From Leisingera sp. NJS204 (GTDB taxonomy: Bacteria > Pseudomonadota > Alphaproteobacteria > Rhodobacterales > Rhodobacteraceae), in contig NZ_CP035420.1 in NCBI RefSeq assembly GCF_004123675.1, positions 1 through 64,000 on the forward strand: a stretch of 64,000 nucleotides of DNA, written 5' to 3'. The notes beneath the pieces were generated by a model. The model was not told the DNA's origin. It made no database searches and saw only the letters and a program-made list of their open reading frames with translations. Shown piece after piece: positions 54,130 through 63,609 of the stretch; position 1 is the first letter of the stretch; each line of letters opens with the position of its first letter. A program made the position numbers and the translations under genes.

Positions 54130-56061
54130 GTGAACACACAGAATAAGCTCACCGTATTGACGGACTTTGAGGAATGCGCGCCTGCTGAGGACGTTTACCT
54201 TGCGGATTGTGCGTCGCTTGTGCGGAACGCCGGCACTGACGGCTGTTTCACGCGGTTGCACGGCAGCCCGGAGGCTTGGGATTGTGCCGCAGACCGCCCG
54301 GTTCTGGTGCTGTATGAACGGGCGGAAACCGCCGTCAGCACCGGTCTCGCCCGCGGATTAAGCCCCGCGCAGGCTTTGAAAAACTGGGAAGATCAAGCGC
54401 AGGAACTGCTGGCGTTCTGCCGCCGGAACCGCCGTCAGGTTGCACTGATGGAGGCGGAGAATCTGATCAGCTCCCCGGAGGCGATGCTGGAGCGGGCTTG
54501 CGGGCATCTTGGCATTGCTTCGCTGCCGGAGCCGGACCTGGAACGGCCCGCAGAACCGGCGGGGCCGGTCTGGGAGGGTATCGCGGCTCTGGCTGTGGCG
54601 CGCTCTGCCGCGGCCGCGGCGCTGAATGCTGAGCTTGAGGCGAGAGCCATTCCAGCAGATGCCGCGCAGCCGGAAGCTTTGGAGATTGCGGAGCGGGCCG
54701 CGCAGGATTACCGGCGGCAGCTGAACGGGCTGGCAGAGCAGGAGGTTTTGAAAACAGCCTTCGATGCGGCGCAGAAAGAGATACAAACCCTGGGCCGGGA
54801 ACGGCCGGCCCAGAAAACCGCATTGGACGCTCAGACCCATCTGGCCGCGCTGAAGCAAAGCCAGGCGGAGCTGCTGCAGGTGCAGCTGCGCAGTCTTCAG
54901 GACGCATTGGAAGCGGAACGGCGCGATTTTCAGGGCGTATTGGAAGAGAAACGGCGCAATGCGGCGAATCTTGTCAAGGTTCAAGGGGCCTTGGAGGAGA
55001 CCCGGGCGGCGCTGAAAAAAGAGAGTGAGGTCAGGAAGCGGCGCGGCAGGATCGTGGGTGAATTGAGTGAGCAGGTGGCGGCTCTGGAAGCGGCGCAGAG
55101 TGAACGCGATGGCTGGCTGACGGACAAGGATGCCCAGCTGCAGGCTGTTTGGAACTCGACGTCCTGGCGGATGACTGCGCCTCTGCGGTGGGTCAAACTT
55201 GCAGTAAACGGTCAGCTGCACACCGTGCATAAGCAGCCCGGCCCGGAAGAGGCGCAGCCCGGCGGCGCAGGGGAGGAAAATGTGCTGGAAGCCCCGGAAA
55301 TAAATGCTCCGGCTGGTTCCGCCGGACCGAAAGTTTCGGTGGTGACTGTTGTGTACTGTGACGCAGACGGGTTGGAAAACACACTCGGGAGCGTGCGGCG
55401 GCAGAGTTATCCAAATATCGAGTACGTGGTGGTCGATGGAGCATCTCCGGATCGCACCCGGGAGATTCTGGACGCACAGGCCGGGTCAATCGATGTTTTG
55501 ATTTCGGAACCGGACAAAGGGATTTACGACGCCATGAACAAAGGCATCGCGGCGGCCTCCGGGGATTACATCATATTCATGAATGCCGCCGATACTTTTG
55601 CTCATGACAATACGCTGGAGGAAGTGGCTGCTGAGCTGACCGGGGAAGATGTCGTGTATGGGCATAGGTACTATATGCGGAAGTCCGGTCCTGTTTTGCA
55701 GGCTTCCCATCCAGCGGATTATGTGCGCCAGCGGATGCCCTATTGCCATCAGTCTGCGTATTACCGCCGGGAGGTCCTGCAACAGCATCCGTTCAACCTG
55801 GCCTACAAATACGCCGCCGATTACAATCAAGTGGTGGAAATGTTTGTGGCAGGGTGCTCGTTCAAACAGATCGACAAGGCGTTGTGTAATTTTGAGCCGG
55901 GCGGCGCGTCAGAATCCGGAATTAGGCCGTATCTGGAAGTGTTGAAAATCCAGTTCGATAATTTTGGGGACGGGGACCACATGAAAGAGAGTGAGTACAT
56001 GCAGGGTTTTGTTGCCAATGCCCCCAATCTCTTGAAAAACTATCAGAATGAGAGAGGGTAA
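54130..56061 (+). CDS. Coiled-coil / family-2 glycosyltransferase fusion
   Basis: The 643-residue protein has an N-terminal domain of about 110 residues shared with the protein at 62566-63465 (VLYERAETAVSTGLARGLSPAQALKNWEDQAQELL). A long coiled coil (about 200-330) and a C-terminal GT-A domain follow (VSVVTVVYCDADGLENTLGSVRRQSYPNIEYVVVDGASPDRT ... IFMNAADTFAHDN). GTG 54130 is preferred because AAAGGGAG lies 7 bases upstream and this start aligns with the paralogous domain; ATG 54088 has no good site. No export signal is seen. The coil probably makes oligomers or docks on other scaffold-like proteins here. Confidence 0.78.
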   Translation: MNTQNKLTVLTDFEECAPAEDVYLADCASLVRNAGTDGCFTRLHGSPEAWDCAADRPVLVLYERAETAVSTGLARGLSPAQALKNWEDQAQELLAFCRRNRRQVALMEAENLISSPEAMLERACGHLGIASLPEPDLERPAEPAGPVWEGIAALAVARSAAAAALNAELEARAIPADAAQPEALEIAERAAQDYRRQLNGLAEQEVLKTAFDAAQKEIQTLGRERPAQKTALDAQTHLAALKQSQAELLQVQLRSLQDALEAERRDFQGVLEEKRRNAANLVKVQGALEETRAALKKESEVRKRRGRIVGELSEQVAALEAAQSERDGWLTDKDAQLQAVWNSTSWRMTAPLRWVKLAVNGQLHTVHKQPGPEEAQPGGAGEENVLEAPEINAPAGSAGPKVSVVTVVYCDADGLENTLGSVRRQSYPNIEYVVVDGASPDRTREILDAQAGSIDVLISEPDKGIYDAMNKGIAAASGDYIIFMNAADTFAHDNTLEEVAAELTGEDVVYGHRYYMRKSGPVLQASHPADYVRQRMPYCHQSAYYRREVLQQHPFNLAYKYAADYNQVVEMFVAGCSFKQIDKALCNFEPGGASESGIRPYLEVLKIQFDNFGDGDHMKESEYMQGFVANAPNLLKNYQNERG

Positions 56062-56065
56062 AGAC

Positions 56066-56767
56066 GTGCATTTCTTCCTGCACATTCCAAAATGCGGCGG
56101 ATCGACTATTCGCCAGTACTATGCTTCTGCATTCGCTCCGGTACTCAGGATTCAAAGCGGGCCCCGAGGGGACGTCGCGGCTGCCGATTTTCCCCGCTTT
56201 CAAGGGGTTTTTAGTTATGGTGCAATCGTCGGGCACTTACGGTTCGATCAATTCATTGAAAACAATGAGGCCGCATCCTATCCTGATCCTTTCGTGATAC
56301 ATAGTGTCATACGGAATCCGGTCGACCGGCTGATCAGCCTGTATAACTTTATTAAATACAACAAGGTTCATCCTGAACATGACCAAGTGCGCCACCTGAA
56401 TGGTGTGCGCTTTGTACTGGATTGCACGCGAAATTCTCAGGCAAGATACCTGGGGATAAACGCGTGTTTCGCAAACATCTCTGAAGTTTCTAACCATATA
56501 AATTTGATTGATCTCGAAACCTCTGTGCAGAGAATGCACGAGTATTTCACGTCCAATCTCAAGAAAGAAATTGGATTGGCTGAAAGAAAAAATATTACGT
56601 CGAGAAACTTTGTGAAAGAGGGGCAGCCGATGCTGAGCAGGGCCGATTTCACGGAAAGCCAGCTGCAGCAGTTGGAGGATGCGCATTCTCTCGATATACG
56701 GCTGCACAAGCTCTCCCGCGAGAAGAAGACTTTGAAGACGTTTTCGTTTACCCGTGCCGGGGGCTAG
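56066..56767 (+). CDS. Sulfotransferase family-2 protein (sulfotransferase-like 4)
   Basis: A 233-residue protein with FFLHIPKCGGSTIRQYY, the PAPS 5' loop of carbohydrate sulfotransferases, and VIRNPVDRLISLYNFIKY as the 3' motif. GTG 56066 is preferred because GAGGG lies about 8 bases upstream and it follows the glycosyltransferase stop by 4 bases; ATG 56048 overlaps and lacks a site. Its codons are distinctly richer in A and T than the neighbours, suggesting recent acquisition. Confidence 0.8.
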   Translation: MHFFLHIPKCGGSTIRQYYASAFAPVLRIQSGPRGDVAAADFPRFQGVFSYGAIVGHLRFDQFIENNEAASYPDPFVIHSVIRNPVDRLISLYNFIKYNKVHPEHDQVRHLNGVRFVLDCTRNSQARYLGINACFANISEVSNHINLIDLETSVQRMHEYFTSNLKKEIGLAERKNITSRNFVKEGQPMLSRADFTESQLQQLEDAHSLDIRLHKLSREKKTLKTFSFTRAGG

Positions 56768-56820
56768 GCTGATGCAGAAGGGCGAAAAAGAGGGATGCGC
56801 TGTTGCGTGTGATTTGACCA

Positions 56821-58017
56821 GTGACTGAGAATTCTGAGTTTTTCACAGACGCCGGGCTGTGGCGTGATATCCTATTTGCGGATGCTTACAGCCTGAAGGG
56901 GAAGACTTCGGCTGAAAAGCAGGCTACACGCGATGTCTGGTTGCGCGATTTCCTCTATTCGGACTACCGCCTGCCGCAGCAGCGCGAGACCGGTGCGGTG
57001 TTCTTCCGCAGTCTGGTGCGCGATGATTACAAGGGGCTGTTCCATGCGGTGATCGGCGCCTCGGGGATCCGCGACCGGGTGGTGGTGGAGGAGTATCAGC
57101 ACCGGACCCCCCGGCTGAACGCTGCTGCCAGCCGCTACATGATGGAAAATGCGGCTGTCTTTGATGCGCTGGATATTGCGGATCCGCTGGACCGGGCCTG
57201 CTGTTTCATCCGCGCCTGCAAGTACGGTTTTATTCTGGAGCATTTCCGGAAGATGACGTTCAAGGCGCTGATCTGTTTTGCGGATATGCAGCCGGTAGAG
57301 CATCTTCTTGCACGTTATTTCCGCGCCCAAGGGGTTACCACCCTCACCCTGCAGCACGGGCTGTATGTGGATTACGGCGATATGGATACGGTGAATGTGA
57401 TCAACTACCAGCACCAGCCGTCGGAATACTTTCTGTCCTGGGGGCCTGAGAGTTCGCAGCTGATCAAACACCACCATCCGGGAAACACCACGGTGAATTG
57501 CGGCAAGCCGCTGATTTTCAATGCGTCTGGCGACGAGGTTTCGGAGAAACCCCAGCCCTATATCGCGGTGTTCCTGGATCAGAGGATCTTTAACCAGCAG
57601 AATGAAGAAATGCTGCAGATCGCCTCGGCCTGTGCCCGCCGCACGGGGCGCACGGTCAAGGTGCGCTTTCATCCGTCGATCCGCAAGGAGGAGTTCCTGC
57701 AGAGATTTCCGGATATCCGCGAACAATTGCATTTCCAGGATGCGGATTTCGTTATTGGCCACACCTCGTCGCTGATTTATGAAGCCTTGTCGCTGGGCTG
57801 CCGGGTGCTGCGCTACGACAGCGAGGTGCCGGGTATTCCGTTACCGGACAGCTGCACGTTCCGTACGCTGGAGCAGTTGGAGGCCCGCTTGGCATTGCCG
57901 CAGCCCGAAGGGCTGGCACAGCAGTATTTCTGTGCAACTGGCGAGGCATCTCTGCGCCGTTATGCAGATTTTTTCCGGGAGGTGCTGCCGGATCTTGCCG
58001 GGCAGGCTGCTGCCTGA
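56821..58017 (+). CDS. GT-B glycosyltransferase with sialyltransferase-like HP and SS motifs
   Basis: The 398-residue protein has LTLQHGLYVDYGD (about 175-187), VRFHPS (281-286) and IGHTSSLIYEAL (312-323). HP and S-S motifs in this order are the CMP-binding marks of bacterial sialyl/polysialyl-type transferases, so the CMP-ulosonate made by the upstream module is a reasonable donor. The start is GTG 56821. It may instead belong to the glycerophosphotransferase-like capsule families, which share a similar fold. It ends before a terminator. Confidence 0.62.
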   Translation: MTENSEFFTDAGLWRDILFADAYSLKGKTSAEKQATRDVWLRDFLYSDYRLPQQRETGAVFFRSLVRDDYKGLFHAVIGASGIRDRVVVEEYQHRTPRLNAAASRYMMENAAVFDALDIADPLDRACCFIRACKYGFILEHFRKMTFKALICFADMQPVEHLLARYFRAQGVTTLTLQHGLYVDYGDMDTVNVINYQHQPSEYFLSWGPESSQLIKHHHPGNTTVNCGKPLIFNASGDEVSEKPQPYIAVFLDQRIFNQQNEEMLQIASACARRTGRTVKVRFHPSIRKEEFLQRFPDIREQLHFQDADFVIGHTSSLIYEALSLGCRVLRYDSEVPGIPLPDSCTFRTLEQLEARLALPQPEGLAQQYFCATGEASLRRYADFFREVLPDLAGQAAA

Positions 58018-58040
58018 ACAGGCTCTTTTCAGGAAAAAGA

Positions 58041-58072
58041 AAAGGCGCTGGTCCTGCGGGACCGCGCCTTTC
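58041..58072. terminator. Bidirectional terminator
   Basis: AAAGGCGC-T-GGTCC pairs with GGACC-GCGCCTTT around a short loop. It has A-rich and T-rich flanks and lies between convergent genes (56821 operon and fcl). Confidence 0.85.
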
Positions 58073-58095
58073 CGTTTTATGACCTGCACCGGATC

Positions 58096-59073
58096 CTATT
58101 TGGCCCGCAGATTATCCAGCCCCTGCGCCAGGAACCACTCATAAGTGCCGCGCACCCCGGTCTCCAGCCCGATCCCGGCCTGCCAGCCCAGCCGTTTGAG
58201 CCGCGACACATCCATCAGCTTGCGCGGGGTGCCGTCGGGTTTTGACGGGTCGGTCAGGATCTCCCCTTCAAACCCCGTCACCTCTGCCACCAGCTGCGCC
58301 AGCTCCAGGATCGACACATCCGCGCCGCAGCCCACATTGATATGGGAGAGCATCGGCTCGGTCTCGCGCTGATACGTCTGCGCCTCGAGATCCATCACAA
58401 ACAGCGAGGCCGCCGCCATGTCGTCCACATGCAGGAACTCGCGCCGGGGCGTGCCGGAGCCCCAGATGGTGACGCTCTCTGCGCCGGCCGCGGCCGCCTC
58501 GTGGAAGCGGCGGATCAGGGCGGGCAGCACATGGCTGTTCTCCGGGTGGAAATTGTCGCCCGGCCCGTAAAGGTTGGTCGGCATCACCGAGCGGTAATCC
58601 ACGCCGTACTGGCGGTTGTAGCTTTCACACAGCTTGATGCCGGCGATCTTGGCAATTGCATAAGGCTCGTTGGTGGGCTCCAGCACGCCTGTCAGCAGCG
58701 CATCCTCGGCCATCGGCTGGTCTGCCAGCTTGGGGTAGATGCAGCTTGACCCCAGCTGCAGCAGTTTTTTCACCCCGGCCTCATAGGCGGCGTGGATGAC
58801 GTTGCACTCGATCATCAGGTTTTCATAGATGAACTCAGCCGGGTAGCTGTTGTTGGCAACGATGCCGCCCACTTTGGCAGCGGCCAGAATGACCTGATCG
58901 GGCTGTTCCGCCTGCATGAAGGCGCGCACCGCGGCCTGATCGGTCAGATCCAGCTCGGCGCTGCTGCGGGTGATCAGCGCAAGCTCTTCGCCTGCGTCCC
59001 GGCGCGTCTGCAATTGCCGCAGGATCGCCCCCCCGACCATGCCGCGGTGGCCTGCCACATAAATCCGGGTCAT
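58096..59073 (-). CDS. fcl: GDP-L-fucose synthase
   Basis: The 325-residue bifunctional epimerase-reductase makes GDP-L-fucose from GDP-4-keto-6-deoxymannose. It shows [45 protein letters not shown] and [29 protein letters not shown], the signature of Fcl. ATG 59073 follows the gmd stop by 4 bases. It forms an operon with gmd upstream. Confidence 0.95.
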   Translation of the reverse strand: MTRIYVAGHRGMVGGAILRQLQTRRDAGEELALITRSSAELDLTDQAAVRAFMQAEQPDQVILAAAKVGGIVANNSYPAEFIYENLMIECNVIHAAYEAGVKKLLQLGSSCIYPKLADQPMAEDALLTGVLEPTNEPYAIAKIAGIKLCESYNRQYGVDYRSVMPTNLYGPGDNFHPENSHVLPALIRRFHEAAAAGAESVTIWGSGTPRREFLHVDDMAAASLFVMDLEAQTYQRETEPMLSHINVGCGADVSILELAQLVAEVTGFEGEILTDPSKPDGTPRKLMDVSRLKRLGWQAGIGLETGVRGTYEWFLAQGLDNLRAK

Positions 59074-59077
59074 GACC

Positions 59078-60196
59078 TTAGCCCTCAACGCTGACCGGCA
59101 GATCCATGCCGTGCTCTTTCAACAGCGCATGGCGGCGGGCGGTTTTCAGATCCTCGGCGACCATCTCGGCGCACATTTCCTGGGTGGTGATTTCCGGCAC
59201 CCAGCCCAGCTTTTCCTTGGCCTTGGCGGGATCGCCGAGCAGCGTCTCCACCTCTGCCGGACGGAAATAGCGCGGGTCGATCCGCATGATCACGTCACCC
59301 GCCTTCAAGCTGGGGGCGTTATCGCCCTCAATCGCGGCCACGGTGGCAATCTCGTCGATGCCGCTGCCGGAAAACTCCAGGTGAATGCCCAGCTCGGCTG
59401 CCGACCATTGGATGAACTGGCGGACTGAGTACTGCTTGCCGGTGGCGATCACAAAATCCTCCGCCGCGTCCTGCTGCAGCATCATCCACTGCATCCGCAC
59501 GTAATCTTTGGCATGGCCCCAGTCGCGCAGCGCGTCGATGTTGCCCATATACAGGCAGGGCTCCAGCCCTTGCGCGATATTGGCCAGGCCGCGGGTGATC
59601 TTGCGGGTCACAAAAGTCTCGCCGCGGCGCGGGCTCTCGTGGTTGAACAGGATGCCGTTGCAGGCATACATGCCATAGGCCTCGCGGTAGTTCACCGTGA
59701 TCCAATAGGAATAGAGCTTGGCCACCGCATAAGGCGAGCGCGGGTAGAACGGCGTCGTCTCGCGCTGCGGCGTCTCCTGCACCAGCCCGTAAAGCTCCGA
59801 GGTCGAGGCCTGATAGAAGCGGGTCTTCTTCTCCAGGCCGAGGAAACGGATCGCCTCCAGCAGGCGCAGGGTGCCCATGGCATCCACATCGGCGGTGTAT
59901 TCCGGGCTTTCAAAGCTCACCGCCACATGGGACTGGGCGCCGAGGTTATAGACCTCGTCGGGCTGCACTTCCTGCAGGATCCGGGTCAGGTTAGACGTGT
60001 CGCTCAGATCGCCGTAATGCAGCTTCAGGCGGGCATGATCCACATGCGGATCCTGGTAGATGTGATCGACCCGCTGAGTGTTGAATGATGAGGCGCGGCG
60101 TTTGATGCCATGCACTTCATAGCCCTTCTCCAGAAGGAACTCTGCAAGATAGGAGCCGTCCTGGCCGGTGATGCCGGTGATAAGAGCTTTTTTCAT
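59078..60196 (-). CDS. gmd: GDP-mannose 4,6-dehydratase
   Basis: The 372-residue enzyme begins [46 protein letters not shown], the exact start of Gmd. It has [39 protein letters not shown] with the catalytic Thr/Tyr/Lys set. It converts GDP-mannose to the 4-keto-6-deoxy sugar used by Fcl. Confidence 0.97.
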   Translation of the reverse strand: MKKALITGITGQDGSYLAEFLLEKGYEVHGIKRRASSFNTQRVDHIYQDPHVDHARLKLHYGDLSDTSNLTRILQEVQPDEVYNLGAQSHVAVSFESPEYTADVDAMGTLRLLEAIRFLGLEKKTRFYQASTSELYGLVQETPQRETTPFYPRSPYAVAKLYSYWITVNYREAYGMYACNGILFNHESPRRGETFVTRKITRGLANIAQGLEPCLYMGNIDALRDWGHAKDYVRMQWMMLQQDAAEDFVIATGKQYSVRQFIQWSAAELGIHLEFSGSGIDEIATVAAIEGDNAPSLKAGDVIMRIDPRYFRPAEVETLLGDPAKAKEKLGWVPEITTQEMCAEMVAEDLKTARRHALLKEHGMDLPVSVEG

Positions 60197-60279
60197 TACA
60201 ATCCTACTACTGTCTATCTGTAAACGCCTGCGCGAGTGCTTAGGGCAGATGCGGAGGGAATTGAAGGGGGGTTTTCTGC

Positions 60280-61212
60280 TTAAGCGGTTTCCGGGTCCGG
60301 GTCATAATCCAACCGGGCGCAGAGGGCCGCATAGCTGGATGAGACGCGGACTTCCTGCTTCACATCTTCCGGCACGGGCCGCCGCGGGCGGGGAGCGATC
60401 ACCCCGTCGCCGCGGCCGCTGTCGCCGGAGAGCTGCACCGCGGAAAAATCCTCCTGGAAACCTGGATTGAAAGCCAGATCCAGAATGCTGCAAATCTGCC
60501 GCATGCACATTTCAGGCTCTGCCAGAAAGTCCTCATAGCGCAACAGCTCCGCACCGGCATAGAGATCAAGGAAAGCCAGGTAGCGGCGGGCATATTCCTC
60601 AAGACCGGCCGGCTGCCAATGCACCCATTTCCGGCGCAGGAGACTCAGATACGAATCCAGCGGATGGCGCACGCTCACCAGGCTCAGCAGCCGGTAGTTT
60701 CCCTCCAGCATTTGCTGCAGCGAGGGCCGTTCCGGGATTTTACTGCCGCAGCAGAAATGGCTGTGGGCATGGTCGCGCAGGATCAGGTCGCGCCCCTCGG
60801 CCCGGGTGTCTTCGGCCAGCGCTGCAAGGCCGGCCCGGAAGATGCGCAGCAGGGTGTCCTGCCCCGGCGGGCTGGACCCGAGCTTAGCCAGACCGATCAG
60901 GTCAGCAGGCAGGAAGCTGTTTTTGTGCGTTAGCCGGCTCAAAGGATCCACTTCGCTCAGCAACCGGGTGCACGGCATGGCTGCGATGCATTTGCTGATC
61001 AATGTGCCGCCGGTGCAGGCAAAGTGATGCACCGTGCGCAGCACTGGACGCTGCGGGCGGCCGGCCAAAGTTTCAGCCTCTGCCAGCAGGTTTTGCAGCT
61101 CCTCTGAATTCCGCAGCCGCTCTGCCAGCGCGGGATCCCGCTGAGCGGCGGCCAGGGCCAGCTGGCGTTGCAAGCCCTGGAGGGTAGAGACGCGCGGGAC
61201 CAGGCCGTTCAC
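60280..61212 (-). CDS. Sulfotransferase-like protein 5
   Basis: The 310-residue protein has a helical N-terminal 60 residues, then [20 protein letters not shown] as a P-loop-like 5' motif and [23 protein letters not shown] as the 3'-phosphate motif with R-H-P. GTG 61212 overlaps the stop of the upstream gene as GTGA. It is more diverged than the other four; sulfotransfer is inferred from the two motifs. Confidence 0.65.
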   Translation of the reverse strand: MNGLVPRVSTLQGLQRQLALAAAQRDPALAERLRNSEELQNLLAEAETLAGRPQRPVLRTVHHFACTGGTLISKCIAAMPCTRLLSEVDPLSRLTHKNSFLPADLIGLAKLGSSPPGQDTLLRIFRAGLAALAEDTRAEGRDLILRDHAHSHFCCGSKIPERPSLQQMLEGNYRLLSLVSVRHPLDSYLSLLRRKWVHWQPAGLEEYARRYLAFLDLYAGAELLRYEDFLAEPEMCMRQICSILDLAFNPGFQEDFSAVQLSGDSGRGDGVIAPRPRRPVPEDVKQEVRVSSSYAALCARLDYDPDPETA

Positions 61213-62564
61213 GTGCTTTGGCCCTCCTTCAGACGCGCAGGCGCAGCCGCGGCCTCCGCAAGCACCAGACCGGCCTCTTCTGAAGGCGCTTCATCCACCA
61301 GATATGCAAGGCAGGCTTTGGTGCGCTGGAGCAAATCATCCTGCGCCTCCTGGCGTTCCAGAAGTGCGCTGTAGCGTGCCTGCAATTCTTTCAGATCAGC
61401 CTCGCGCTGGCTCTGCAGCCGCAGGGCCACTGCCAGGTTCTGCTGGGCTTTCCGGGCCTCGGCTTCGCGGGCTGCGGCCTGCTCCAGCGCTTGTGCCTGG
61501 CGCGCGGCCTCTGCATCCTGGTCCGCCGCCTTTGCAGCCAGTGCTGCGGCCTCGGCACGCGCGCTGTCACGCTCCGCAACCGCCTGCTCCCGCGCCTGTG
61601 CCTGGCGAGCCGCCTCTGCATCCTGGTCCGCAACCTTCGCAGCCAGCTCCGCGGCTTCGGCACGCGCGCTGTCACGCTCCGCAACCGCCTGCTCCAGCGC
61701 CTGTGCCTGGCGCGCCGTCTCCGCATCCTGTTCCGCAACCTTCGCAGCCAGTGCTGCGGCCTCGGTGCGTGCGCTGTCACGTTCCGCAACCGCCTGCTTC
61801 CGCGCCTGCGCCTGGTGCCCGGCCTTTGCTTCCAGCTCGGCAGAACGGAGTTCACTTGCCTGCTGTGCGGCCCCGGTTGCAGCCAGTTTTTTTTCCAGAT
61901 CAGCCACCTGAAGAACGAGCGGTTCCTGCTCCAGAAAACAGGCCGGGAAATCAGGGTCTTGGTTTTCCGTATGCCGCAACCGCCACCCTGCAGTGTGCAG
62001 ACGCTGCAGAATCTCCGCCATGGGCTCGCTGCCTTCGTAGAGCGGGGCAGCAGGGAGGGAAAGGTAGAGATGCTGGAATTTGGAGAGCAGGCCGGAAGCC
62101 TGCAGCTGGCGAAGGATTTCGGCTTCCTGGCCGGGGCAATCAATTGCCAGAAGGTTGCAGCCAGGCCCGGTCCGCTCCGGCATATCAAGCAGGCTGGTTA
62201 CGGGCTCGGCTTTCACCTGCACTGTATCGGTCTGGCGCAGGCCGGGGAAAACTTTTTCCAGCCCGTCCGGCCGGCAGCAGCTGGACAGGGAGCGGATGTT
62301 GAAGATGTGAAAGGGGCGCTCTCCGGACTCGTCCGCGACCGCTGCTTCGCGCAGTTGAACGCCGGCAGCAATGCAGGCCGGTCTGAGTGCTGCAGCCCTT
62401 TCCGGGTCTGCTTCGGTCAAGAGAATATGTTCAGCACCGCTGTCCAGGCAGGCTTTGACGGTATCCGGACCGGCTTTGCCGGCCCCCAGATAGACCAGTG
62501 TGCCGAGGCCGCCTGATTGGCTGATCCGGGAAAGCTGTTTCTGGAAGAAGGTGCTGTTTTGCAT
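61209..62564 (-). CDS. FkbM-methyltransferase-like protein with long coiled coil
   Basis: The 451-residue protein has an N-terminal Rossmann-like region (TLVYLGAGKAGPDTVKACLDSGAEHILLTEADPERAAAL) followed by LLAIDCPGQEAEILRQL, as in FkbM-type methyltransferases. From about residue 215 it is a coiled coil with three and a third exact 35-residue repeats. ATG 62564 follows the upstream stop by one base. The methyltransferase fold may be degenerate, serving only as a scaffold domain. Confidence 0.65.
   Translation of the reverse strand: MQNSTFFQKQLSRISQSGGLGTLVYLGAGKAGPDTVKACLDSGAEHILLTEADPERAAALRPACIAAGVQLREAAVADESGERPFHIFNIRSLSSCCRPDGLEKVFPGLRQTDTVQVKAEPVTSLLDMPERTGPGCNLLAIDCPGQEAEILRQLQASGLLSKFQHLYLSLPAAPLYEGSEPMAEILQRLHTAGWRLRHTENQDPDFPACFLEQEPLVLQVADLEKKLAATGAAQQASELRSAELEAKAGHQAQARKQAVAERDSARTEAAALAAKVAEQDAETARQAQALEQAVAERDSARAEAAELAAKVADQDAEAARQAQAREQAVAERDSARAEAAALAAKAADQDAEAARQAQALEQAAAREAEARKAQQNLAVALRLQSQREADLKELQARYSALLERQEAQDDLLQRTKACLAYLVDEAPSEEAGLVLAEAAAAPARLKEGQST
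61477..61823 (-). repeat. 105-bp tandem repeat in coiled-coil gene
   Basis: Units start at 61477, 61582 and 61687 (each 105 bases), with a partial unit at 61792. Each encodes a 35-residue, alanine-rich coil unit (AVAERDSARAEAA core). Differences between units are few. Confidence 0.9.
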
Positions 62565-62565
62565 G

Positions 62566-63465
62566 TTATTTGCGGCCCTGTTGGATCTGTTCCTGCCCTG
62601 CCTGGTTCTGACGCAGAGACCGCAGCGGGGCGATAAGGCGGAAAATTCCGGCGGTGAGAGAGTGCAGCCGCGTTTGCTTCGGCGTCCGGGCGCCAAGCAG
62701 GCGGTCTTGCAGCAGGGCCGTATGGGCTTCCAGGCTGCGGATTTTCCGGCCCGCGGCCTGCAGCGCCTGCTCTTTTGCAGCGATCCGCCGCTGCTGTGAC
62801 TCTGCCAGGCGGCAGTTCAGGATTTGAAGGGTTTCCAGTTCTTGATGCATCAGGTTTTTCTGCTCCTGCAGGAGGGCAGCCTGTGCGTCAGCATTCCGGT
62901 GAGCCTGTATCGCGGCGGTTGTGTTCAGGCTTGCGGCAGCGGAGGGCGCGGCAGGGGGCAGCGCGGCCTGTTGCACCGCTTGAGCCAAGCTCAGCACAAT
63001 GCTGTCCTGCTGCAGGCAGGCTGTGGCGAGTGCCAAAAGAACCGGGTCGTCTGCTGCGTCGTCTGCCACTGGAGGGACGGAGGGTGCCGACTCGTCCGGG
63101 GCGCCGCCGCCGGGCAGGCCCAGATGTGTGATAAATGCTTGTGGAGAAAGGATAAACTGGCTGAGTCCGGCGACCGCTGTTTGTGCCCCCTCTTCACGGA
63201 CCGCACACAGGATATCTTCGGCTTGTGCGGACCAGGCGGCCAGGGCGTCTGCCGGGGCCTGATCCTGCAGAAGCGCCTGGTACAGATGGTGCTCTGGAGT
63301 TTGATAAAGCAGCAATGCCGGGCCGCGGCTTGCCTCCAGCGGAGAGTTCAGCCGGGTCAGGCCGAAGCGATCGGATAACGCGGCTAGAGCCTGACCATAA
63401 GCCGCATCCTCCGGGTACCAGATGTACCGCGCCTCCGCCTTGGCGGCCTTAGGAGTTACATTCAT
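62566..63465 (-). CDS. Coiled-coil protein sharing an N-terminal domain with the 54130 glycosyltransferase
   Basis: The 299-residue protein has an N-terminal domain (LLLYQTPEHHLYQALLQDQAPADALAAWSAQAEDIL) homologous to residues of the 54130 gene. A coiled-coil C-terminal part (NLMHQELETLQILNCRLAESQQ ... ALQAAGRKIRSLEAHTALLQDRLLG) and a basic tail follow. ATG 63465 is chosen because the homologous domain begins there in both proteins; a TTG at 63537 would add 24 residues without support. No catalytic motifs are seen. Confidence 0.6.
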   Translation of the reverse strand: MNVTPKAAKAEARYIWYPEDAAYGQALAALSDRFGLTRLNSPLEASRGPALLLYQTPEHHLYQALLQDQAPADALAAWSAQAEDILCAVREEGAQTAVAGLSQFILSPQAFITHLGLPGGGAPDESAPSVPPVADDAADDPVLLALATACLQQDSIVLSLAQAVQQAALPPAAPSAAASLNTTAAIQAHRNADAQAALLQEQKNLMHQELETLQILNCRLAESQQRRIAAKEQALQAAGRKIRSLEAHTALLQDRLLGARTPKQTRLHSLTAGIFRLIAPLRSLRQNQAGQEQIQQGRK

Positions 63466-63609
63466 TTGCACTGTGTTCTTGTATATGCTTGCGGCCTGTT
63501 CCAGAAAAGCAATCTTATTGTCCCGGGGGGAAGTCAACCGCTAAGGGCTTCAGGCATCCCTTCCTTTGCTGCCCGGATGATGGGGCGGCGAACCAGCAGG
63601 TAGAGCAGC

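Noticed and set aside
61304-62516. Plus-strand Pro/Arg/Leu-rich frames opposite the coiled-coil gene
   Set aside because: They mirror the 105-bp repeat and lack ribosome-binding sites.
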